From the NCBI GenBank assembly GCA_040954595.2, contig CM082579.2:3100001-3164000 (forward strand): a stretch of DNA of 64,000 bases, written 5' to 3'. The notes under the pieces were generated by a model. The model searched no databases, was not told where the DNA came from, and saw only the letters and a list, made by a program, of their open reading frames with translations. The position numbers and the translations under genes were made by a program. Numbering within the stretch: the first letter of the stretch is position 1; every line of letters starts with the position of its first letter. Shown piece by piece: positions 49,360 through 64,000 of the stretch. Origin of the DNA: Balanoglossus misakiensis. Taxonomy: Eukaryota; Hemichordata.

Positions 49360-50280
49360 TCACATTGTACATCCCCGACAGAAAAGTCGCTTGTATGCGT
49401 CACGAAAGTCTTTGTTCATGGCGTACATGATGGGATTGATGGCAAAATTTAAATTCACCAAGATATACGTTGCAATCATGAAGTCTGCAGAAGTTCGCGA
49501 ACTGTTTATGTGAAACACAGTCAGCGCTATCATGTAGGGTGACCACATGCAAACAAACGTTAGCACCAAAACCGCAGAATTTAAAAATGCTCTGAATTCC
49601 ACAGAATTGAATCCTTGCGGGCGTGGTGACCTGTTCCCAAACTCCCGCACTTGTATCACATATCGCGCATTTATTTGCCGTACATGTCTCCGAACCGCTA
49701 AAAAGTTCTTAGTATTTGCGAATGTTATTATCGCAATCGGTATGGCTATTAGGCAGCAGAGGATGATGATGTATAGTGGTGACACGAACACGCACAATTT
49801 TGCTTCTACCTGGGCGAATACATGGATGACATTGGGAACTACTGCAAGCCCGAAAATGGGTAAAATCCAGGTAGCAAGTATAGCCCCCGCTATCCGCCTC
49901 GCCGTCACCTTCATTGCGTAGTGGAGGGGGTAGTTAATGTACACGTACCTGTCAACTGTGATGAATAAAACGGAAAACAGAGAGCTGAACATAAACGACA
50001 GTTGTATCGCTATGGAGATATGGCACCCAATCGAATCTGGGAAATACCACATTGTGAAGAAGGAGACGAAAGCCATGGCGCCTGCTCCTAAATTACCCAA
50101 CGACAAATTAAAAATGAGGTAGTTTGCCAATCTGCGTCTCAGGGCAGAATGTGCCAGAAAAGTGACCACGGACAAGACATTGCCGAAGACGGTAAAAACC
50201 CATGTAGCAAAAAGGGCGAAGTGAACGGGATCATGAAAATGATGTGCTCCTAATGAAAGTTCACTCGAATTTCTTTCCAT
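49360..50280 (-). CDS. Rhodopsin-class GPCR 3
   Basis: This intronless frame of 306 aa starts MERNSSEL (sequon NSS). Seven TM segments are present: TM1 FGNVLSVV, TM3 with canonical DRY, TM6 MWSPYM and TM7 NPIMY, with a short tail ending in RGCTM. Two departures stand out. TM2 reads NLSLGNL, so the conserved sodium-site aspartate 2.50 is asparagine. Position 3.32 is glutamine, as in GPCR 2. It is probably a diverged relative of the two nested receptors. The ligand is unknown. Confidence 0.85.
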   Translation of the reverse strand: MERNSSELSLGAHHFHDPVHFALFATWVFTVFGNVLSVVTFLAHSALRRRLANYLIFNLSLGNLGAGAMAFVSFFTMWYFPDSIGCHISIAIQLSFMFSSLFSVLFITVDRYVYINYPLHYAMKVTARRIAGAILATWILPIFGLAVVPNVIHVFAQVEAKLCVFVSPLYIIILCCLIAIPIAIITFANTKNFLAVRRHVRQINARYVIQVREFGNRSPRPQGFNSVEFRAFLNSAVLVLTFVCMWSPYMIALTVFHINSSRTSADFMIATYILVNLNFAINPIMYAMNKDFRDAYKRLFCRGCTM

Positions 50281-52608
50281 TGTTCTGAATCACGGATCGC
50301 AGCCAGTGAAAGTGTTTGGGTGCACAACAACGAACATGCGCTTATAAAACTGCTTTATAAAGTTGAAATTTGATAAACGTTGTCAAATGTCCTCAAACTT
50401 GACATGACACAGGTGTTCTCGTGGTGGCCCAGTGCTGCAAGATTTGTCTATTGAAGTTTGTTCACGTCTCGAGTCAGGAATTGTTAATGTCCACAATTAT
50501 CCGTCGTGTTTCATTTTCCAAAGGTCGCCTGAGGTTCCATCGACTTTTTCCATGCTAAGAGTCAGTTCCATCTATTCTTCATGTTTCGGTTTTCCAGGTT
50601 TCCCAGTACCTTTATCCACTGAAGCATATTCAGCAAGCAGATACGCCTTCAACATTGGCAACGACCAAGAAGTAGAGACGTAGGCCTATTTTAGCATGTA
50701 AGACCGGCTTGTAGACAACAGACACATATCCACGATGTAAACGTTCCTGCTCGAAAAAGAATCAACGTCTATAAGCCTAACATCAGAGTGGGTTCTACCA
50801 CAGAAGGGACTGTGGTTGGCGATTAATTATCAAACTCGGCGATAAAACGCAAGCTGCACACTCATCTACCCGCTTCTCTCAAAATGAAATCTCCGCAGTC
50901 TTAATACTTATGAAGCGTCAGTATCGTCAGGAATCGACCCTAGTAACAAAAGTAACACTGCCTTTACAAATAGTATGTACACGATCGAAATTCCTCGAAG
51001 CAAACACGTATAAAGCATATAGAAGACGTCATTTTTTAATATTCGCCAGTCAATAATGATGCACCATGTCAGGGAAAGGACAAATGACTGACGTGTTACA
51101 TTGATTTGTTTTCAAAGAGAAAATATTACATGACATAGACAAAAAGGAATCGCACTTAGTCGCCTGTAATTTAACTTGTACCCTAAAGCGTCGGTCGCTA
51201 TTGAGTTACCCATAATGAAAACGATAATTCATACTGCGGATGTCGGGTGTATTTTATATCAGTGAGGACACGACTTTGATCATCTTCTCTATCAAATTAT
51301 TGAACGTAAATGCCATAAATTCTGTGTGAATTTGTTTCCTGAAGAAATCAGGATTTTGGCTTTAGGCTGATTGGCAGAGCTTTTTGCTTCAGTTGCGTTA
51401 ATAGCATGATTTTGTAGAAAATCAATTTGCAGACATATTAGTAATTCTTCAGTCCGATGGAGGCTGATCAATCAAAACTTCTCAATAATAGACTGGTTGA
51501 AATTAATTGGTGAATATCAGTAAAAGATTTATGTCTGACTTTGTTTTGTGCTAATTCGCTGGTATTCAGATCGGTTTTTCACCCCGAGGCCCGAGTGTTA
51601 ATGCGTTATCCAGTCTACGACATCATGATTGTATTTATATGGATAGGGCCGGGGAGTCGTGATGATGAGATAAAAGCTGATTGAAATCATCTGCTGATCC
51701 GTGGTTACCTTCGTCAGCTCTTTGCTGTTCTCGCCAGCAGCAGAATGAGAACAGCAAAAAACACAGCGTAGGTAAAAGATGATATCTACAGCTGATTTTA
51801 ATCAGACTGGTTTAGAGAATTAAAGATATTGGCCTCACACTGACCTAGAGTGCAAAGTACAGGGCGCTCCGATCACCAATTTCAACAGACTAGTACCGCT
51901 AAACCACTTGAAAGTTACGTTGATATAAATACCAAGATGAGACAGCTAGTCTCTGGCACGATTATATCATGATCAACAGAATAAAAAAACATAGAAATTG
52001 ATAGCAGTCAAGATTTATATCCCACAACGTCACATTTTGAATTTCATTCATGCCATTAAAATACTCTCACCAAGTTTTAACTAGCAGTAATAAGATTTTA
52101 TTAGAAAACAAAATACAGATTCAAATAAAACATTACATGAAGATCTATCTACTGTACTTTATTTGCCTTGTAACATAATGTCAAGGTGTGCATTAGCACC
52201 TGCTGTGTGTCTACTTTGACACTGTCCGACAATTCACATCAATTGTCATTTTGGTTCTTATAAAATCACATCTGATTGGTCGTTTCTTGTTCACCAGTAA
52301 AATACTGAAATGTCACGTGCACCAAACAAACAACATGTTTCATTAAGCACATTCAATTCAATGTTGTCCACCACCAATTTTGTTGAGGAACACGTGTACA
52401 CAAACCAGGGTAATGACCAGTTACTGGTATCACCCAGACATAATAGCGTAGAAGCCGAATAAAATTGGGAAACCGGGTGTCACTTCCCTTTAATAAACAA
52501 TAAGCCAGCTGGCTTCACTGAGACAGAGTTCTGCATAGATAAGAGGTGGATGTACTCATGTAGCAATTTCATCTTTGGTTCCGCACAACTTCTCCTCGAT
52601 TTTGCAAA
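50281..52608. other. Intergenic region upstream of GPCR 3 and downstream of TMEM144
   Basis: About 2.3 kb without supported genes. It holds the GPCR 3 promoter side and the TMEM144 3' untranslated region. On the minus strand a TTTATT hexamer near 52153 could be a TMEM144 polyadenylation signal. An imperfect inverted repeat with a strong central hairpin lies at about 51672-51812. Confidence 0.45.
51672..51812. repeat. Imperfect inverted repeat with central hairpin
   Basis: The core TTTGCTGTTCT pairs with AGAACAGCAAA around a 16-nt loop near 51721-51758. Outer parts (CTGATTGAAATCA on the left, TGATTTTAATCAG on the right) also pair imperfectly. It could be a small foldback element or a structured RNA; the sequence alone does not decide. 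Confidence 0.45.
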
Positions 52609-55700
<3,092 letters not shown>

Positions 55701-56376
55701 ATTGTACATTTGCGAGCGAGCACCTTAATACTCAGATCAGCTACACTACAGGTCAGGTTAGGTCAGGTGACACTCATGTGATAGTTACAGACTATGAACT
55801 TTTGAACTTGTTGAAGGAACCAAGACATACGTAAGCCCGATTTTGATTGGGTTGATTAGAGTAGGGCTACCCGAGGATTCCGAAATGTGAGAATAAAGCA
55901 AGGGTCAACATGCATACAAAATCTTTTACTTTGAATAGTTTACGTTTCCGTAAACATCACAGGGACTATAGAACGGGAACTACAAAGGAACTACATAAAA
56001 CAACTGGAACCAAAGTTTGCATGCTGCCGCCAACGAACCAATCAGAAACGAGATTCACAAATTGCATTTGGAATATGCCATTTATCATGACGATTGAAAC
56101 AATAGTTTTAACCATATTGCTGATATGATGTTTACAATATAACTAAATGATTTGACAACATAGTGCATTTTCTGAGAGAAATACAGCATTTACTTATTTT
56201 TCCCTCCGACGAATCCGTATCAATCTCCTCGAACATGTATGGTATATTCCGCATAACTTCCGGATATACATTTCCGGTTTTGCAATCTTGATCAGCATTG
56301 TGTAGTCGTAAACAATTTTTCGGCGTTAATATAAACATTTCGCAATCAATTAATCTCGGTCATTTACAGGACGATA
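55701..56376. promoter_or_regulatory. Divergent promoter interval of TMEM144 and EIF5B
   Basis: The start codons lie 676 bp apart on opposite strands. An ETS-type motif ACTTCCGG is at 56256-56263, with a second TTTCCGG 15 bp on, about 115 bp before the EIF5B start. Such motifs are typical of housekeeping promoters. No TATA box is apparent. Confidence 0.5.
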
Positions 56377-59300
56377 ATGGGCAAGCCAAAGAAGGGAAAG
56401 AAGGCAAAAGCAGACGGTTTTAATTCGTAAGTAGCTAGAAAAACACTGATATTATGTACCATGTGGCAGAGATGGATAGCACATGGAAGTAACAGCTGAC
56501 CTACCGTGACATGTACATGTACATACGTCAATGATATGTCCAATTTCAATTAAAAGATTTGTAAACAAAGGCATTAATTTGATCGTCCGAAATTTTTAGT
56601 ATTGTGACAGGTGACGTGCAGAGACTTCCATGGCGATTCACTTTAAGTCTCCAACCAGTGCTCGATTTCATGGAAAATCTTTTTGGACAGACTGTGTATC
56701 ATGTGACTAAACGCACGTATTTTGTATGAATTGTAATTTGTGAAGTTCTGTCACTTCTGTCACCAATCAACACCGGCTGTTCGTTTTGTATCTGTGTGTG
56801 AAAATGTGTCAGTCTTTATTCTAAAGCATCACAAAGTAGGAGATAGGTTTCCACGCAACTTTTCTTTGAATTGTGAATAGACAACAAGTGTCCTGTCAGT
56901 TTCATGAGAACGAATCAATCAAAGATCATTGTTCCTTGTTTAACACTAGTGATGAAGAAGTCGACCTTGATCCCTTATCCAATCCACCGACCAAAGACCC
57001 TGAAGGTGATGACGAGATTGCGGCTGCTAAACCAACAGGTGGTAAAAAGGGAAAACAGAAGAAGAAGAAGGATTTTGACTGGTACGTCTTGCAGTTGAAT
57101 TAGCCCTGACTTTCACTTGGCTAAGTATCCAATCATTCATTCATGAAAATGTTACATGTACTGTGAATTTCAATGGCAAACATACAACTGCAATACAGCC
57201 GTGTGATTTTTTCATTACACACAGGGATGAAGACATACTCGATGAGCTGGAGGCAATGAAAATAGAATCAGACACACCACAGACACAGACGAATAAATCC
57301 GACCAACAACCAGAGAAGACAAAAGAAGAACCCAAAATGAAGGAAGAAACTACACCCAAACAGTCAGAACCGGCCAATGATCTTGATGAACTTGAGGCAT
57401 TGGCAGATGAGTTTGAAGCAGACAAGAGAGGCAAAAAGGGCAAAGTAAGTATGGTCCAACTTTCACTTCCACAATACGTACTGCTCACAGGCGCAGTGCT
57501 TCCTAGGATAACTGGGAAAATGTCTGTTATTTAAAGCTAAACTTACCTGTGTGTCTTACAACCCCTTCACTTTGTCCCTGTACCTAATGTTAGAAAATGT
57601 GATAATGTTTGTGGTTTCAGAAAGGTGGGAAGAAAAAACAGAAAAATGATGATGCAGACGACATAGATGCCCTTGTGAATGAAATAGAGGGACCAAAAGA
57701 AGACCAAGCCAGTAAGAAAAAATCCAAGGTGGGAATTCATGTCAGCTTGAGAGCAATGTAGATTTTTTCATAACTTTTGTCATTGTCTGGTGATTTATTG
57801 TCTTTTCATTCCGATTGTAGAAAGCAAAGCGGAAAGGAAAACAAGAGGATGATCTTGATGATGTAGCAATGGAAGATAAACCAGATGCCACTGGAGAGGA
57901 ACCGGAGCAGAGTGCTCCGGAAAAGAAGCCAGTAGAGGTAGGTCAGAGATTGCCATAGCTCCTGCAGGTTACATATCATAATAGTGCTTTCTTCTCTGTC
58001 ATGTGCTATTGTTTAACTAGCACCCTCTTTAAATGGTTGTCTGGCAGCTTACAGTCAAAAACATTGTTTCAGGTCAAGAGAAGGGTTTAAATATTAAAAT
58101 AATTACTTATCACATAAACATCATAGGAGGAAGCAAGCAAAGCAGACGTGGATGTTGCAGAAGGCGACGACGATGATGACGATGATTCCGGCCCAAAAAT
58201 TAAGACAGCGGCACAGAAGAAAGCTGAGAAGAAGGAAAGAGAGAGACTGAAGAAAGAAAAACAAAAGGCAGAAGCTAGAGCCAAAAAGATGAAAGAAGAA
58301 GCCAAGGGAAAGACAGAGTCCGTTAAGAAGGAAGACGATCTTACAGAAGATGGTAAACAAGTTCAAGGTGAGACTTTGACCGCTTGTAGTGCAGTGAAAA
58401 GTGTATTGACATATGTATCCATCCAATGCTCTTCTTACATAAACACTTAATGCAGTGATGAATTCAGCACTCCAGATGATTCAAGTTTTCTGATAGGATA
58501 GCTCTGCAGTTGAATGAAGAGTATTTTATGACAAATGTGACATTTTTAAATCATCACTATTTGGTCTCTTTTTGATTTCAGACAAAAAGGAAGAGAGCAA
58601 GCCAGAGAACACAGAGGTCAAAGTTGAAACAACGGCTGCAGCCAAGGCAGCTGAACCAATGGACACTTCAGCAGAACCAGGTTTGTGAAATTTCCTGAGC
58701 TGTTATCCAATGTACTTCAGAGTAGTGAAGACAACAGCTCTTTCAAATTGAAATCATTAATTGTATAAACAAAACTACTATTTGTGACAGCACTGCAGAA
58801 TACCAACAACAAGAATAGCATGGGTTCACTCAATCTGAAAAATTGCTTTCATTGTGTTCTGTACACACACTGCAGTATCTGTCACTGAGCAGTCTGTTCC
58901 TACCACAGACACACTGCCAATCATAGGAGGACACAAAATCTAACAGCAGTTGTATCTCTGAAACCAAAAACTCAATTATAGGTGCCAAAGCTGAAGGCGA
59001 GGAGAAAGGTGGCGATGATGATGACGAAGTGAAAGATGCCAAGAAGAAGAAGAAAGATAAAAAGAAGAAGGGAAAGAAAGACAAGGAAGAAGAAGAGAAA
59101 ACTAAAAAGAAACCTGGCAAAGGTTGGTTCATGTTGTTATCTCTGTAAATGATGGTATGATTTTGGTTGAGAACATTCAAAATTTTCCACTTTATAGTTT
59201 CGGAAAGTCATGGAAAATAACACTGACGTTCTGAAATTTTAAGTGATCTGAACTCGCTTTTCTTCTCCCACATCAGCCCAAGTGAAAGCGATGCAAGAAG

Positions 59301-62300
59301 CTCTGAAGAAGATGAAAGAGGAAGAAGAGCGGCGGAAAGCGGAAGAGGAAGCCAAGATCAAAGCCGCTGAAGAAGCAGAGAGGCAGAGATTAGAACAACT
59401 ACGACTTGAGAAAGAAAAGAAAGAAAGAGACAAACAGAAGAAAAAGGTACTTGGCTGTTGCCAAGCTGTCTTTATGTAATTTGTTTTTGTTCATGGTCCA
59501 GTTTACCTTGATGCTTAAGGGTTAATGCTGAAGCAATTCAATACTGAAACTCCTAAACTTCATGGGTTTCTTTTGACAGGAGAGAATAGCCAGACTGAAA
59601 GCAGAAGGGAAGTACTTAACAGACAAACAGAAGAAAGAGAAGGCCCGAGCGGAGGCCTTCCTCGCTGCAATGAGAGATCAGGGTCTGATAATTCCAAGCA
59701 AAGAAGACGGTGCTGAACCTGTGAAGCGACCACCGAAACCTGGAAGCAGGCGACGAACTAAACGACAAGGGGAAAGTGCAACGAAGGAAGGTAGGATACC
59801 TGTAGCTGAAGTTTGCAAGAATGTGGACACATTTTGCTTGAGCTGGCAGAACTGAAACGGTTAAAGCAACATGCAGATAATGTTTCCAAAAAGGGGGAAG
59901 CTGTGAGTGGAGATTTTCTGGTAAAAAATATGTTCAGATCTTGTGGTCTTTTATTTACTCCATGATGTTTTTGGTAGTCAGGCTCTTTTCTATGTTTCTG
60001 TGGGAGTGTTTTTTTTTCTTGAGAATCTGCACTTTGAGGGTGTCAGTTTGGGCTGTGACTGGTTTGTAATGGGTAATGGACCTCTTCATTTTTTTTCGTT
60101 TACAGATGAAGAATCTGCTGAAACACAAGAAGAGGCCACTGCAGGTATGGCATATTTCACGGTTGCAATTGCAGTATCATATTTTGTCTGTAGAATGTAA
60201 ATATGTGAATTGAACCCCTTGTGGGTACTGACCAAGTCATAATCTGTGTAACATAGATGTGAGTAGCAGTTTTGATAGTTATCAAAGCAGTTGGAGATTC
60301 TGACTTGGGATCCATCCCAACATGTCAATCATTTGACAGAAGGGGAGACTGTTGAGGAAAAAGCTGATGCTGAGGAGGATGCAGAGACTAAAGAGGAGGA
60401 AGAGGAAGAAGAAGAAGAAGAGGAGGAGGTCAAAGATGCGTGGGATGCAAGTGATGATGAAGAGGAGGAGGAGACAGTGAAACCGAAAGCCAAAGTTGCT
60501 GTCAAAGCCGCGGACGCAAAAGGTGATGAAGAAGACGAGGGAGAGAGTGAGGACGAGGATGAGAGTGATAGCGAGGAAGAGGAGGAGGATAGCGAAGATG
60601 AAGAGTCTGAATCAGAGGAGGAATCTGATGAAGATGAGAAGGCCAACTTAAAGATAAAAGAATCTCCAGAAGACAGGATAAGGGTGAGGACTTCTTGACA
60701 GTATTACAGTATCAATATATATGTCAGGATACTCATAACTGATGAAATCAAAACCACTATGTGTATATTTTTTGACAGAGACGACGTATAGAGGCAGAGA
60801 AGAATAAAACCACTGATGACTTGAGATCACCAGTTGTGTGTGTACTCGGTCATGTAGATACCGGCAAGACCAAAATCCTGGATAAGGTAAGCAATGGTGT
60901 TTGTCAGCACCAAAAACAAAGGCACCTTTCACATTTTTGGCAATTCAAGAGAGAGAAAAAAAAAACAAGTTAATGTGTCTCTTCTAATCTCGATCAGATA
61001 CGTCGCACGCACGTACAAGACGGTGAGGCAGGTGGTATAACGCAGCAGATTGGTGCGACGAACATCCCAGTCGAGGCGATTCAAGAACAGACCAAGATGT
61101 GTCGACAGGTGAGTCACGTGACCGTTGAAGTTGGTCTATAGATGTCAGTGAAAACACCAGTTAAGTACCTCAGACTGGGGGGTTAGAGGGTTAAACCAAC
61201 AGTATGAACTGCCTGTTAACAATTTTTGTTTGCCCTTTTCAGTTTGCCAAGAATGAAATAAAGGTGCCAGCCCTGCTTGTAATTGACACACCTGGGCACG
61301 AGTCCTTCAGTAATCTGCGTTCCAGGGGGTCATCGCTGTGTGACATCGCCATTCTTGTGGTGGACATCATGCACGGCCTGGAACCACAAACCATTGAATC
61401 TATCAACCTCCTGAAGAAAAGGAAAACACCGTTTGTTGTGGCCCTGAATAAAGTAAGTGTTGGTTTATCAAGTGTATTTTGATTTAGGTTACTTTTAAAA
61501 TGTAATGGCAGCCAACAAGCCATTTTCATGTCCCCCAGCATGGCTAAGTTTTAACTTTAACTTTTCTCATCTCGTTCGTTAATCAAACAGATTGACCGTC
61601 TCTTCGAATGGAAGAGCAGTCCACACACTGACGTCGTCAACGTCATTAAGAAGCAAAAAACCAACACCAAGATTGAATTTGAGGAGAGGGTCACCCAAGT
61701 CATCACAGAATTTGCCGAACAGGTGCGTCAGTGGAGTCTTTGATGATGTCACAACACGAGTTGTGAGGAGCTGTCTAGAATATATATCCATATTCGCCAT
61801 TTTCCAAGGTTCTTCTGAAACCACTGATTCAATGATCTCATGGATTGGAAAACTTGTGCTTTTAAACGCACACCCACTGTCTAAAAATTCTACATGATTT
61901 CTTATATATTTTAAATCTGATTTCAGGGTTTGAATGCAGCACTGTTCTACGAGAACAAAGACCCGCGCACGTACATATCATTGATTCCGACATCCGCGCA
62001 TTCAGGAGACGGCATGGGAAACCTGATATCGTTAATCACGGAGTTCAGCCAGACTATGCTTGCCAAGAAGTTGGCATACTCTGAAGAACTGCAGTGTACG
62101 GTTTTAGAGGTGGGTGAATGATGGGGAGGTGTGCAAAATGGAGTATTAGCATAATCATATTCAGTTATTCAAATGAGATTTGAACTTAAAACTCTCCAGG
62201 ATATGATTGTGATAAGAGATATGCTTTCTGATTTCAGGTGAAGAGTCTGCCTGGTTTGGGTACAACAATTGACGTTGTACTAGTCAACGGCACACTACGA

Positions 62301-64000
62301 GAAGGGGACACGATCATAGTGGCGGGACAGGAAGGCCCCATTGTTACACAGATCAGGGGTCTGCTTATGCCAGAAGCGCTGCGAGAACTCCGAGTGAAGG
62401 CAAGTTGTATATTCACATTATAGGCACAGTATTTCACTGTGTACACCCAGCAACTCCCCCCCCCCCAAAAAAAAAAAAAAAAAAATACAGATATTGGCAT
62501 CTTCACAGTATGTTGACTTCGCCGTGTTTCCTTCCACAGAATCCTTATAATCACTTCAAGAAACTCAAAGCGGCACAGGGTGTGAAGATATTGGCCAAAG
62601 AGTTGGACAAAGCTGTGGCTGGTACTCAATTGTTAGTGGCTGAACAGCCCGATGAGGTGGAGTTCTTCAAGGTCAGTCCATTCAGGAGTTTTACTGGAAC
62701 AAGACAGTAAATATTAAATTGGTTTTATTTCTCGAAACTACCATTTTAAGTCTGATAAAAACATGTTAATTGCTCTAATTTTTAGGGCGAAGTAGAAGCT
62801 GCTCTTGAAGACACGTTGAAATCCTTCAGACTTGCCGACAGGGGTGTGTTTGTCCAGGCATCAACTCTGGGTTCACTTGAAGCCCTGCTAGAATTCCTTA
62901 GAACATCAAAAATTCCTGTAAGTAAAATTTTATATGTACTTGATCAGATATGCATGAATAAACTACTTTGCATTCTACCAGTTGTTTTCAATTTAATCAA
63001 ATTGTGTCGCCAGCTCCGTAATATGGTTCTTCTTGGATTTGTGTCTACAGTATGCTGGTATAAATATAGGACCAGTACACAGAAGAGATATTATGAAAAC
63101 TATGGTGATGTTGGAACACGATAACCAGTAAGTCTCTTTCATTTTAATACACTCATAGCTTGAAGAGTGTATTTCACCATGAATTATACAAACAGAATTT
63201 TTGTTCCTGTTTCAGATACGCCGTCATTTTAGCATTTGACGTGAAAGTGGAGAGAGAGGCGCAAGAGTTGGCCGACAAAGAAGGAATCAAGATCTTCCAA
63301 GCTGACATCATTTACCATTTATTCGACAAATTCATGCAATATAGGGAAGAGCTGAAACAGAAGAAGCGAGACGAGTTCAAACACATAGCAGTATTCCCCT
63401 GTAAAATAAGGGTCTTACCTCAGTTCATTTTCAACAGCCGAGACCCGATTGTGGTGGGCGTCTCTGTTGAAGCCGGAATCGTGAAACATGGAACACCTAT
63501 ATGCGTGCCAAGCAAAGAAGTGAGTCTTGTCCATTAGACACGTTTGTCTTGTGCCATAACTCGTTGCAAATTGGATCACAGCTAGAGGCATTCCTAAGAC
63601 GATTTACTCATGTTGTCCTAGTTGGCTTGATTATGAAGCAAATGAAGATCTTCTTTTTTACTTTTTTTGCAGTTTCTTGACATAGGGATTGTAACAAGTG
63701 TCGAGATAAACCATAAACAAATCGAAAGTGCCAGGAAAGGGCAGGAAGTGTGTATAAAGATAGAACCCATTCCAGGTGATGCTCCCAAGATGTACGGCAG
63801 ACATTTTGACAACACAGATTTCCTTGTCAGTAAGGTAGGTCTAGGATCAGTAAAATCACATTATGAAACAAGAAACAATCACTCTTATAACAGGGTACAT
63901 GTCTGCTGGGAATATTTGAAAATGTCTAAAGTTGTCCGCATGTCAACAGCCAAACTGATTGCTGGAATTCACACTAGCTATGGCAGTGGGCAACATGAAA
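56377..64000 (+). CDS. EIF5B: Eukaryotic translation initiation factor 5B, 3' end beyond window
   Basis: Exons: 56377-56426, 56950-57081, 57225-57444, 57621-57728, 57821-57937, 58127-58367, 58582-58680, 58982-59122, 59277-59446, 59580-59790, 60106-60144, 60340-60683, 60779-60886, 60998-61108, 61243-61452, 61591-61722, 61927-62109, 62238-62399, 62540-62671, 62786-62917, 63051-63127, 63216-63519 and 63673-63834. They give 1195 aa; the human protein is 1220, so only the last segment is missing off the right edge. Residues 1-620 are the lysine- and acid-rich N-terminal region. The G domain has GHVDTGKT (648-655), a [10 protein letters not shown] switch, DTPGH (712-716) and NKID (766-769). Domains II and III follow, with the start of domain IV. 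eIF5B is the GTPase that joins the 60S subunit during initiation. The intron after exon 18 begins GC instead of GT. Confidence 0.97.
62456..62485. repeat. EIF5B: Composite homopolymer C11 then A19 in EIF5B intron
   Basis: Eleven C residues directly followed by nineteen A residues, inside the GC-AG intron 62400-62539. The arrangement mirrors the one at 688-718. Confidence 0.9.

Noticed and set aside
60329-60646. Serine-rich minus-strand frame
   Set aside because: It is the antisense shadow of the acidic EIF5B exon 60340-60683.

Overview
The window is eukaryotic nuclear DNA from a metazoan. Genes are split by many short GT-AG introns. The gene set is animal: DSTYK-type kinases, EMC6, mitochondrial ribosomal protein L28, a TTC6-like TPR protein, rhodopsin-class GPCRs, TMEM144 and eIF5B. 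Small introns, many microsatellites, inverted-repeat elements and a cluster of DSTYK-like genes suggest a marine invertebrate, possibly a hemichordate or cephalochordate. That assignment is inference; no species can be named from the sequence alone.

Region 1 (1-13725) is a cluster of three related genes, each with four coding exons and the same intron positions and phases. Each encodes an N-terminal dynamin-like GTPase domain, a helical middle and a C-terminal kinase fold. Gene A (+, 1185-4759) resembles vertebrate DSTYK, but keeps complete GTPase motifs (GQTNSGKSS, DSPG, TKVD) as well as all catalytic kinase motifs. Genes B (-, 6660-9875) and C (-, 10674-13725) also keep the GTPase motifs. 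Their kinase halves are degenerate: HRD is FNN, the VAIK lysine is arginine, DFG is missing and the activation segment is shortened. This pairing of an active-looking GTPase-kinase with two GTPase-pseudokinases is the most striking feature of the window.

Region 2 (14970-21815) holds a three-finger C2H2 zinc-finger gene (-), head to head with EMC6 (+), which is tail to tail with MRPL28 (-). MRPL28 in turn is head to head with the next gene.

Region 3 (22868-48044) is one 25 kb gene on the + strand. I could chain 52 coding exons in frame into about 2344 codons: an acidic, low-complexity N-terminal half with a small folded module near residue 950, then a long TPR array to the stop. It looks like TTC6. 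Its 6.1 kb penultimate intron contains two intronless GPCR genes on the opposite strand. A third related GPCR (-, 49360-50280) lies just past its 3' end. Two inverted-repeat (MITE-like) elements are present, one in this gene and one beyond it.

Region 4 (52609-64000) holds TMEM144 (-), with a likely pair of mutually exclusive exons and a signal-peptide-like first exon. It shares a divergent promoter interval with EIF5B (+), which is present from its start codon to residue 1195 and runs off the right edge.

All exon coordinates were derived by hand from splice consensus, reading-frame continuity and remembered family sequences; no alignment or transcript data were available. First exons of the TTC6-like gene and of the first GPCR are the least certain.
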